From the NCBI GenBank assembly GCA_949743895.1, contig CATJUX010000059.1, positions 1 through 39,160 of the forward strand: 39,160 nt of DNA. Reading direction: 5' to 3'. The notes under the pieces are model-generated. The model ran no database searches. It was not told the origin of the DNA and worked only from the letters and a program-made list of their open reading frames with translations. Source of the stretch: JANFXS01 sp022791155. Its GTDB lineage: Bacteria; Bacillota; Clostridia; Lachnospirales; Anaerotignaceae. Position 1 is the first letter of the stretch. Every line of letters starts with the position of its first letter. Shown here piece by piece: positions 32,950 to 39,160 of the stretch. Position numbers and translations under genes: made by a program.

Positions 32950-34446
32950 TCATTTTCTCTCCAGTCCCATAATGTCATAAATCATGTCCATGTTGACATT
33001 CTCGCGAATTGTCTTTGACAACATGTCATATTGACTTTCTTTATACTTTTTCAGATCAAATGCTTCTGTTGTTGAAAACTCAATTCCACGGCGCCGGCAT
33101 ATGGTTGAAATCAGTGCTTCTGCTGTTTCTCTGCTGTCAAATATTCCGTGAACATATGTTCCCGCCACATTTTTATGAAACGCCCCATCAAGCTGTTTTC
33201 CAAAATTTATTTCGGTGAGCTCCTTGCCATGTGCAACACAGCTTTTTCCCATATGAATTTCATAGCCATCAAATTTCTTCCCGCTCAGCTCCGAAAATTC
33301 ACCTTCTATTTTCAAAAAACGCCCCTTTGTTTTTGTTGTGACTTTGTCAGCAGAAAATGTCGTTTTGACAGGAAGAAGCCCCATTCCAGCAACAGTTCCG
33401 CCGCCCTCCAAATTCTCCAAATCGTCAATTGTTTCGCCAAGCATTTGAAAACCGCCGCAAATTCCAAACACAAGAACGCCTTTCTTTGCAAGCGTGACTA
33501 TCTCACGTTCAATGCCGTTTTTTCTCAGCCAAAGCAAATCGGCAATTGTGTTTTTGCTTCCGGGAATGATTATTATGTCGGCGTTTCCAAGTTTTTTAGG
33601 TTTTCCAACATATCTCACAGACACACCGTTCATATATGAAAGAGCATTAAAATCGGTGAAATTGCTCATTCGCGGAAGTTTTATGACAGCTATGTCAATC
33701 CCGCACTGAAATTTCTTTTTTTCAAAAACATTGCTCAAACTGTCCTCATCGTCAATGTCTATGTCAATCATGGGCACAACCCCGGCAACGGGTATATTTA
33801 TTCTCTCTTCAAGCATGTCAAGCCCCGGCGCAAGAATTTCACTGTCGCCACGAAACTTGTTTATAACAACAGCCTTCACGCGTTCTCTTTCGTTTTCATC
33901 AAGAAGCATAATTGTTCCACAAATTTGCGCAAACACGCCGCCTCTGTCTATGTCCCCCACAATCACAACAGGACAGTCGGCCATTTCAGCCATTCCCATG
34001 TTCACAATGTCGTCTTTTTTGAGATTTATTTCCGCCGGGCTTCCTGCGCCTTCTATGACAATGATGTCGCTTTCCGCCGCCAAAGAATTATATGCTTTCA
34101 TTATATCGTCTTTAAGGCTGTTTTTGAACTTAAAATATTCTGACGCTTTCATGTTCCCTCTGAAAACGCCATTGACAATGACATGGCTTCCACAGTCAGT
34201 TGTTGGCTTCAGCAATATAGGATTCATGCGGACATCGGGCTTCAAGCCGGCTGCCTCGGCCTGAACAGCCTGTGCCCTTCCCATTTCATTTCCATCATTT
34301 GTGACATATGAGTTGAGCGACATGTTTTGGCTTTTGAAAGGAACGGCCCTGAAGCCGTCTTCAACAAAAGCCCTCAAAAGCCCGGCTGTTATGAGGCTTT
34401 TGCCAACGCCGCTCATTGTCCCCTGAATCATTATAGCTTTAGCCAT
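32950..34446 (-). CDS. cobQ: Cobyric acid synthase
   Basis: 498 residues. It amidates four side chains of adenosylcobyrinic acid a,c-diamide using glutamine and ATP. The N-terminal dethiobiotin-synthetase-like domain has M-I-Q-G-T-M-S-G-V-G-K-S and P-F-K-S-Q-N-M-S-L-N-S. The C-terminal class I glutaminase has the nucleophile C330 in F-G-I-C-G-G-F-Q-M-L-G and H433 in G-T-Y-V-H-G-I-F-D. AGGAGG precedes the ATG, and the gene overlaps the cobD end by 8 bp. Confidence 0.96.
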   Translation of the reverse strand: MAKAIMIQGTMSGVGKSLITAGLLRAFVEDGFRAVPFKSQNMSLNSYVTNDGNEMGRAQAVQAEAAGLKPDVRMNPILLKPTTDCGSHVIVNGVFRGNMKASEYFKFKNSLKDDIMKAYNSLAAESDIIVIEGAGSPAEINLKKDDIVNMGMAEMADCPVVIVGDIDRGGVFAQICGTIMLLDENERERVKAVVINKFRGDSEILAPGLDMLEERINIPVAGVVPMIDIDIDDEDSLSNVFEKKKFQCGIDIAVIKLPRMSNFTDFNALSYMNGVSVRYVGKPKKLGNADIIIIPGSKNTIADLLWLRKNGIEREIVTLAKKGVLVFGICGGFQMLGETIDDLENLEGGGTVAGMGLLPVKTTFSADKVTTKTKGRFLKIEGEFSELSGKKFDGYEIHMGKSCVAHGKELTEINFGKQLDGAFHKNVAGTYVHGIFDSRETAEALISTICRRRGIEFSTTEAFDLKKYKESQYDMLSKTIRENVNMDMIYDIMGLERK

Positions 34447-35476
34447 TTTTGTCCTCCTTTATGTTTTGCCATGATGACATGAGTTTTTCATTGTCGCTGT
34501 GTCCTTTGACAGCAACGCGGTAATATCCGTTTTCAAGCCCTGTGAAATTTCCGCAATCACGTATTTTTATGCCATTTTTCAAAAGCTTTTCATACAAACC
34601 GACATCGTCTTTGAAAAATATAAAATTTCCCGCATGGCCATATATCTTTTTTGCCAAACGTTCCATTTCTTTGAGCATATATATCTTCTCATTTTTTATA
34701 AACTCTCTTGTCATTTGTGCATGCTCCACAGCGCTGCACGCCACTGCGCCCGCCTCCTGTGCCACAGTTGAAACGCTCCACGGCTGAACGCATTCCTTCA
34801 TTTTTCCAATCAGTTCATTGTCACTGCAAATGCCATATCCCAGTCTGAGCCCGGCCATTGCATACATTTTTGTGAACGCTTTCAATGTGAAAACTCCCTC
34901 TTCGCCTTTCATTGAACGCTTTTCGCCGTCATCAACAAAATTTAGAAAACACTCGTCTATCACAAGCAGAACACCACACTGCTTGCAACGCTTGGCCATT
35001 TCCAAAAGCAAACTTTTGTCATATAAAGTGCCGGTTGGATTGTTGGGATTACATATGAAAATCATGTCCACACATTCATCAATCATTTTTAATATGTCAC
35101 TTTTGGGAACAAAGTCATTTTCTTCTTTGAGACAGTAGCTTTCTATCTGACAGTCAACGGCTTTAAGCGCCTGACGATATTCCTCAAAGCATGGCGCCGC
35201 AACAATGGCCCTTTTTGGCTTCACAGCAAAAACAAGAGTGAATATTATCTCTGCCGCGCCATTGCCGCAAATTATGCTTTCTTTTTCAACATTTTCCATT
35301 TTCGAAATTGCTTCCACAAGTCTGCGGCAATTCACATCGGGATAGGAAACGGAATTTTCAACAGCGGCCAAAGCCGCATTTTTCACTTCTTTTGGCATTC
35401 CCAAAGGGTTTATGCTTGCTGAAAAATCAATCACATTCTCATGGCCATAAATATCTCCTCCGTGCTTATGCAACAA
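34439..35476 (-). CDS. cobD: Threonine-phosphate decarboxylase CobD
   Basis: 345 residues from a TTG at 35474-35476. This is a fold-type I PLP enzyme making (R)-1-amino-2-propanol O-phosphate from L-threonine phosphate. Seen are H-G-G-D-I-Y-G and D-F-S-A-S-I-N-P-L-G at the N-terminus and N-P-N-N-P-T-G in the middle. The PLP lysine lies in F-T-K-M-Y-A-M-A-G-L-R-L-G-Y. The start is TTG 35474-35476 or the adjacent TTG at 35471-35473, behind the SD-like GGGGGTGA; a GTG at 35540-35542 would add 22 residues before the conserved H-G-G. The gene overlaps the cbiB end by 46 bp. Histidinol-phosphate aminotransferase is the main alternative, but the cob context favours CobD. Confidence 0.91.
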   Translation of the reverse strand: MLHKHGGDIYGHENVIDFSASINPLGMPKEVKNAALAAVENSVSYPDVNCRRLVEAISKMENVEKESIICGNGAAEIIFTLVFAVKPKRAIVAAPCFEEYRQALKAVDCQIESYCLKEENDFVPKSDILKMIDECVDMIFICNPNNPTGTLYDKSLLLEMAKRCKQCGVLLVIDECFLNFVDDGEKRSMKGEEGVFTLKAFTKMYAMAGLRLGYGICSDNELIGKMKECVQPWSVSTVAQEAGAVACSAVEHAQMTREFIKNEKIYMLKEMERLAKKIYGHAGNFIFFKDDVGLYEKLLKNGIKIRDCGNFTGLENGYYRVAVKGHSDNEKLMSSWQNIKEDKNG

Positions 35477-36429
35477 AAAATCACCCCCGCCAAAAACAGA
35501 AACGCAATGAGCAAAAATGCCGTTGTATACATAATCCGGCACGCCCTGACTATGTCATAAACTTCAATTTCACGGCATGGATCGCCTATAAATTCTTTTT
35601 TATAAAGCTTCCCAAAATACCACGCGTCTCCCGCAAGACGAATCCCCAACGCGCCTGCACAAACGGCCTCTGTGTTTGCAGAATTCGGGCTTGAATGCTT
35701 CAGCCTGTCGCGCCGGAATATAGCAACCGCATTTCTCCAGTCATATCCTAAAATGGCTGAAGACAATATCATGAAAACGGCCGAAACCCTTGCGGGAATG
35801 AAATTCAAAACATCATCAGTTCGCGCTGCTGCCCAGCCAAAGTTTATATATTTTTCATTTTTATATCCAACCATTGAATCCATTGTGTTTGCTGCTTTAT
35901 ACAAAATCCCGCCAACGCCGCCGCCCATTGCCATGAAAATTGCCGGAGCGACAAAACCGTCTGACGTGTTCTCAGCCACAGTTTCCACAGTGGCGCGTAT
36001 GACACCGTTAAAGCTCAACTTTGACACATCGCGCCCCACAATCATGGAAACGGCCTTTCTTCCGTTCAGCACTCCTCCATTTTTCAGAGAAAAATATACC
36101 TTCACACTTTCCTCCTTGAGCGATTTTGCCGCCAAGCACTGCCAGCACATGAGGCTTTCAAGGCAAAATCTCAGGCCAACGCTCACAGATTCGGCCGCTT
36201 TCAAAAGCACAAACGGCACAACGCCGCTCACAAACAAAACAGTCAAAACAAGCACAATCCCTCCAAATTTTTCACACACAGGAGATTTTGGAAGCAATTT
36301 TCTTATGAATTTTTCAAAATTGGTGATCAAAGCCCCTATGGCACAAACAATGTGAGGAACCGAACGCGGATCGCCAAAAGCAATGTCCATAACATACCCT
36401 GCTGTCAAAGGAAATATAAAGCTATACAT
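35431..36429 (-). CDS. cbiB: Adenosylcobinamide-phosphate synthase CbiB
   Basis: 332 residues with several membrane segments. CbiB joins the aminopropanol phosphate made by CobD to adenosylcobyric acid. Typical features are D-I-A-F-G-D-P near the N-terminus, and V-G-R-D-V with R-A-T-V-E-T-V-A-E-N-T-S-D-G in the core. D-S-M-V-G-Y-K-N and D-D-V-L-N-F-I-P-A-R follow. The ATG has AGGTGAAATAA upstream and overlaps the cobC end by 8 bp. Confidence 0.95.
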   Translation of the reverse strand: MYSFIFPLTAGYVMDIAFGDPRSVPHIVCAIGALITNFEKFIRKLLPKSPVCEKFGGIVLVLTVLFVSGVVPFVLLKAAESVSVGLRFCLESLMCWQCLAAKSLKEESVKVYFSLKNGGVLNGRKAVSMIVGRDVSKLSFNGVIRATVETVAENTSDGFVAPAIFMAMGGGVGGILYKAANTMDSMVGYKNEKYINFGWAAARTDDVLNFIPARVSAVFMILSSAILGYDWRNAVAIFRRDRLKHSSPNSANTEAVCAGALGIRLAGDAWYFGKLYKKEFIGDPCREIEVYDIVRACRIMYTTAFLLIAFLFLAGVIFCCISTEEIFMAMRM

Positions 36430-36970
36430 TTATTTCACCTGTTATTGTCAAAACATTCTTTTCAAAACGGCACACATATCCACAGCCGTTTTGAACATGA
36501 AAGTCATGGAAATCTCTTTTCAGAAAGCGGCTCAAAACAGCCATTATGCTTCCTCCGTGAACCACAAACGCCACATTTTTGGCGCCAACGCGCTTGGCTT
36601 TTCTCAAACATTCACAAAACGCCGTTTGTGTTCTGTTTTGAAAATTTTCAACACTTTCGCCTTTCGGGAAATTTGCTTTTCCGCCACTTTTGAGCCATGC
36701 CTCATACATTGTGTCGCCTTTCAAATCATCAAAGTTTTTATATTCAAAATCTCCAAAGTCAATTTCTTTCAAATTTTCATTCACAAAAAAACCAGTTCCA
36801 TATATATGCTCTGCTGTTTGACAGCATCTTTTCAGGGGGCTTGAAAACACAATTTCGCAATGCGGATATTCATGTTCAATAAAAGAGACAACTTCTTCAT
36901 CGGTTGTTCCCACATATCGTTTTTCAATGTTCCCCTTTGTTGCAAAATGGCGTATGAAAATTATGTTCAT
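36422..36970 (-). CDS. cobC: Histidine phosphatase, probable alpha-ribazole phosphatase
   Basis: 182 residues from the ATG at 36968-36970 (AGGTG upstream). Phosphoglycerate-mutase-like fold: catalytic H8 in I-R-H-F-A-T-K-G-N, the second site V-V-H-G-G-S-I-M-A-V, and S-S-P-L-K-R-C-C-Q-T-A with the conserved arginine. The usual R-H-G is R-H-F here, which I recall from clostridial CobC-like proteins. It removes phosphate from alpha-ribazole 5'-phosphate or adenosylcobalamin 5'-phosphate. The ATG overlaps the stop of the CobU-like gene (ATGA). A longer frame upstream adds 31 residues and is rejected. Confidence 0.87.
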   Translation of the reverse strand: MNIIFIRHFATKGNIEKRYVGTTDEEVVSFIEHEYPHCEIVFSSPLKRCCQTAEHIYGTGFFVNENLKEIDFGDFEYKNFDDLKGDTMYEAWLKSGGKANFPKGESVENFQNRTQTAFCECLRKAKRVGAKNVAFVVHGGSIMAVLSRFLKRDFHDFHVQNGCGYVCRFEKNVLTITGEINV

Positions 36971-37341
36971 TTTATCACCTGCTCCATTGACGCAAATATC
37001 CTGACAACACTTTCGGCATATTGAGCCACAATTGACGAACAACGCCCTGTTTTTTCCCTCCACTCCCTTTCAAAAGCGCCAACAGGAACAATCCCGTTCC
37101 CAATCTCATCGCTTATGAAAACTTCAACAAAATTTTTTTGAAGCAGACAGCGCGTTTCATTCAGTGGATCAAAGCCGGCTTCAAGCCAATCCTTCACAAG
37201 CATGTGAAAGCCACACACAACCTTTTTGTCAGGAAACAGACAGCCGTTTCCGGCAAAAAAAATTTCATCTCTCGCAATGCTGTGTTTTTTAATGCAATAG
37301 TCAAGTTTTCCCTGAAAAGCCCCGCCAATGATAAATTCCAT
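36967..37341 (-). CDS. CobU-like protein with degenerate P-loop
   Basis: 124 residues from the ATG at 37339-37341 (GGGGG, 7-nt spacer). The C-terminal half has the CobU signature I-S-D-E-I-G-N-G-I-V-P, then E-R-E-W-R-E-K-T-G-R and a final helix. The N-terminus has G-G-A-F-Q-G-K-L, in which K is followed by L instead of the Ser/Thr of a working P-loop. The region that normally carries the guanylylated histidine block is replaced by an F-x-x-G-N-G sequence and G-F-H-M-L-V. It lies two bases behind cobS in the operon, which also contains a canonical-kinase-end cobU. It may form a heteromer with that protein; the function is inferred only from context. Confidence 0.75.
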   Translation of the reverse strand: MEFIIGGAFQGKLDYCIKKHSIARDEIFFAGNGCLFPDKKVVCGFHMLVKDWLEAGFDPLNETRCLLQKNFVEVFISDEIGNGIVPVGAFEREWREKTGRCSSIVAQYAESVVRIFASMEQVIK

Positions 37342-37343
37342 TT

Positions 37344-38102
37344 CTATGCCCCCACCCTGCACATCACCACAACACACACCAATATAGACAATTCACATAT
37401 TTGCAAAAAATATCCGGCCAAATCCCCTGTCACACCGCCAAAATTTTTTGAAGAAAAATTTTTGTAATATGCAAATGAACATATTGACACCACAACAACA
37501 ACCAGCGTCAAAAAGGTGTCAAACACAATCAAGAAAAACGTCAAAGCCAAATAAAACGCAGCCAAAAGAAAAATGCAATTTCTTTTTTCGCTGTTTTCTG
37601 CAATTGTGAACAGTGTTCCGTGCCTGTTGGCCGCTTTCAGCGTGAGCGCGCCAATGCCGCTCAACACGCGGCTCATCACAAAGCCAAAACAAACAAACGG
37701 AAGCTCTTTTCGCCCAATTTCGCACGAAAAGCCAAACCACAGCACAAAATAAATCACTGTGTGAACAATTCCAAACGCTCCAACATGCGGATCTTTTAAT
37801 ATTTCGAGCCTTTTTTCGGTTTCGCAAAAACTGCTGTATGCATCAACGGTGTCAATGAAACCATCAGCGTGTATGCCTCCCGTGACAAAAACTGGAACGG
37901 CTGTCAGAAGCGCCCCCCTCAAAGCCATGCCAAACCCAAGCTTTTCCGAAATCATATAAACAGCCAAAAAAACCGTTCCCAAAATAACGCCAACCAGCGG
38001 AAAAAAGCACAGCGAATATCTCATGCTTCTCTCGCTCCACTCCGATTTTGGAACAGGTATTTTTGAATACATGGCAAATGCCAAAAAAAGTGAATTCAAC
38101 AA
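37344..38102 (-). CDS. cobS: Adenosylcobinamide-GDP ribazoletransferase (cobalamin synthase)
   Basis: 252 residues from a TTG at 38100-38102; the following TTG (38097-38099) is an equally good choice. The start comes 1 bp after the cobU stop, with an SD-like AGGTGG. The family N-terminus L-N-S-L-F-L-A-F-x-x-Y-S-K-I-P fits. There are about six membrane segments, and the core has the metal motif G-G-I-H-A-D-G-F-I-D-T-V-D-A. E-I-L-K-D-P-H-V-G-A-F-G is next, and G-G-V-T-G-D-L-A-G-Y near the C-terminus. CobS joins adenosylcobinamide-GDP and alpha-ribazole phosphate at the membrane. Confidence 0.94.
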   Translation of the reverse strand: MLNSLFLAFAMYSKIPVPKSEWSERSMRYSLCFFPLVGVILGTVFLAVYMISEKLGFGMALRGALLTAVPVFVTGGIHADGFIDTVDAYSSFCETEKRLEILKDPHVGAFGIVHTVIYFVLWFGFSCEIGRKELPFVCFGFVMSRVLSGIGALTLKAANRHGTLFTIAENSEKRNCIFLLAAFYLALTFFLIVFDTFLTLVVVVVSICSFAYYKNFSSKNFGGVTGDLAGYFLQICELSILVCVVVMCRVGA

Positions 38103-38103
38103 G

Positions 38104-38616
38104 TCAGCCACCTGCCTTTTTATGATACACAGGCAATGAATATACAACTTCAACAACATTTTGGCTCACTGACGCTGCAAACGAATTGACTTTGGCCAAA
38201 ACTTTCATATATTCCAATGTTTCAACGCTGTAATCCATGTTGTCATCAAAAACATTTCCAGACACAAAAACAACTGTGTCAGCCGCCAAGAACACTTTCT
38301 CAATTCCAGTTTTTATATTTTCAAAAGCAGTTTCGCCGTTCAAATGCGTTTCATTGGCCACCAAATTTGTGAGACATTCAACAATGACGGCACTTCCATT
38401 TTCAATTTCAGCACATTCAAGCCCCACAGGGCATTCAAGCGTTTCAAAGCCGCTGTTTTTTCTTCTTTCTCTGTGGGCTTCAGCCTTTTTCATGGTTTCA
38501 TTGTCAAAAACCTCCATTGTGGCAATATAATACTTCTTTCCAAAAAATTCATGCAAAAGGCTTTCTGCAAATTCCGATTTTCCACTGCCACTTCCGCCTA
38601 TAACAAGCGTTGTCAT
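38104..38616 (-). CDS. cobU: Adenosylcobinamide kinase (CobU) with diverged guanylyltransferase end
   Basis: 170 residues. The P-loop G-G-S-G-S-G-K-S is intact. Also present are Y-Y-I-A-T-M-E, the histidine block A-H-R-E-R-R (guanylylated His in CobU) and E-C-L-T-N-L. Where CobU normally reads V-S-N-E-V-G-x-G-I-V-P this protein has V-S-G-N-V-F-D-D-N-M-D-Y, and the F-R-D-x-x-G-R region is also lost. That missing half is exactly what the small CobU-like protein at 36967-37341 retains. CobU phosphorylates adenosylcobinamide and then transfers GMP to it. The ATG overlaps the cobT stop (ATGA). Confidence 0.9.
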   Translation of the reverse strand: MTTLVIGGSGSGKSEFAESLLHEFFGKKYYIATMEVFDNETMKKAEAHRERRKNSGFETLECPVGLECAEIENGSAVIVECLTNLVANETHLNGETAFENIKTGIEKVFLAADTVVFVSGNVFDDNMDYSVETLEYMKVLAKVNSFAASVSQNVVEVVYSLPVYHKKAGG

Positions 38617-39160
38617 ATTTTTTCTTCCTTTTCATAATCCACATATTTCTCAATTTTCATGCTCTCAAATGTCACCATGTCATTGTAAACATTCACAGCC
38701 ATTTTGAAAAGCGGAATTGCCGCAACAGCTCCTGTTCCCTCTCCCAAACACATGCCGCAATTTATGACGGAATCCAGCCCCAAATCGTTCATCACATCAA
38801 TTCCATATGGCTCTTTCGAAACATGCGAGGCCAAAACATAGTCTTTGACATTTTTGTTTATGTTTACAGCGCACAATGCTGCCGCCGCTGATATGAACCC
38901 GTCTATAATGATTGGAACTTTATATATTCCTCCTCCCAAAAAAAGCCCCGTCATGGCCGCTATGTCATAGCCGCCCAACGCTTTTAGCACTTCAAAGCCG
39001 TCAAAGCTTTCTTTGTTCCGTTTTTTGAATCTATCAACACTTTTTTTCACGGTTTCAATTTTTTTCAAAAACATGTTTTCAGAAAGCCCCGCGCCCTTCC
39101 CCGTTGTCACTTTGGCGTCTTTGCCTGTGATTGCCGAAACAATTGCACTGGCGCTTGTTG
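38613..39160 (-). CDS. cobT: Nicotinate-nucleotide-dimethylbenzimidazole phosphoribosyltransferase (5' end outside the window)
   Basis: The C-terminal 181 or so residues are present; the frame continues past the right edge, so the start is missing. Diagnostic blocks are S-A-I-V-S-A-I-T-G-K-D, T-T-G-K-G-A-G-L-S, A-L-G-G-Y-D-I-A-A-M-T-G, V-P-I-I-I-D-G-F-I-S-A-A-A-A-L and S-H-V-S-K-E-P. The catalytic glutamate is in M-C-L-G-E-G-T-G-A. CobT makes alpha-ribazole phosphate from the lower-ligand base and nicotinate mononucleotide. It is the first visible gene of the cob operon; the promoter, and any cobalamin riboswitch, would lie to the right. Confidence 0.96.
   Translation of the reverse strand, partial: TSASAIVSAITGKDAKVTTGKGAGLSENMFLKKIETVKKSVDRFKKRNKESFDGFEVLKALGGYDIAAMTGLFLGGGIYKVPIIIDGFISAAAALCAVNINKNVKDYVLASHVSKEPYGIDVMNDLGLDSVINCGMCLGEGTGAVAAIPLFKMAVNVYNDMVTFESMKIEKYVDYEKEEKI

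Noticed and set aside
30124..39160. Cobalamin riboswitch
   Set aside because: I looked for one upstream of the cob genes and the TAXI operon and saw none. The cob promoter lies beyond the right edge, so its absence here means nothing.
1..39160. CRISPR array, tRNA, rRNA, prophage or intact insertion sequence
   Set aside because: No regular repeat-spacer pattern, no tRNA cloverleaf or rRNA stretch, and no transposase, integrase or phage structural gene was recognised.

Overview
The window looks like the chromosome of a low-GC anaerobic member of the Firmicutes, most likely class Clostridia. Supporting evidence: AT-rich intergenic DNA with A-rich/T-rich spacers; strong AGGAGG-type ribosome binding sites; sigma-A promoters with TTGACA/TATAAT hexamers; frequent TTG start codons; and Clostridia-type gene neighbourhoods (ireB-ruvX-DUF1292, der-plsY-gpsA behind a DUF512 gene, carD-yacL-ispD). 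The genus cannot be fixed from the sequence. No rRNA, tRNA, CRISPR array, prophage or intact insertion sequence was seen. Nearly all genes lie on the minus strand. The plus-strand genes are the Crp/Fnr regulator, the 2.2-4.1 kb pair and degV.

Layout. 0.2-2.0 kb: an orphan NRDD-family protein, a divergent Crp/Fnr regulator with a palindrome just ahead of its RBS, and sfsA. 2.2-4.1 kb: a two-gene plus-strand unit, an unrecognised helical protein with a Cys/His tail and a glyoxalase-like protein. 4.4-8.5 kb: a MurJ/SpoVB-type flippase, typA and a cold-shock gene. 8.6-11.6 kb: carD, a PIN-TRAM membrane protein, ispD and rnhA, driven by a perfect-consensus promoter. 11.9-14.5 kb: degV and an exported trypsin-like protease. 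14.6-20.9 kb: a tight seven-gene unit (rnhB, yraN, pgeF, DUF512, der, plsY, gpsA) ending at a strong terminator. 21.0-24.8 kb: a small unknown gene, RNase J, a 620-bp gene-free tract with two long inverted repeats, then ireB-ruvX-DUF1292. 24.9-31.2 kb: mtaB, an unknown gene and a TAXI-type TRAP transporter system (permease, DUF1850 protein, lipoprotein receptor). An 866-bp repeat-rich spacer separates the permease from its partners.

31.6-39.2 kb is a cobalamin operon read leftward from beyond the right edge: cobT (partial), cobU, cobS, a second CobU-like gene, cobC, cbiB, cobD, cobQ, cobO/btuR, cbiC and a small Cys-rich gene. It covers corrinoid adenosylation, amidation, aminopropanol attachment and nucleotide-loop assembly, plus one corrin-ring step (CbiC). 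Genes overlap or abut at almost every junction, and four of them appear to start with TTG.

The observations most worth a second look are: the two CobU-like proteins, which have lost opposite halves of the family motif set; the palindromic repeats inside the TAXI-TRAP locus; the two hairpins in the gene-free tract beside RNase J; and the Cys/His-tailed unknown protein. Start sites were revised from ribosome binding sites and family N-termini where needed.
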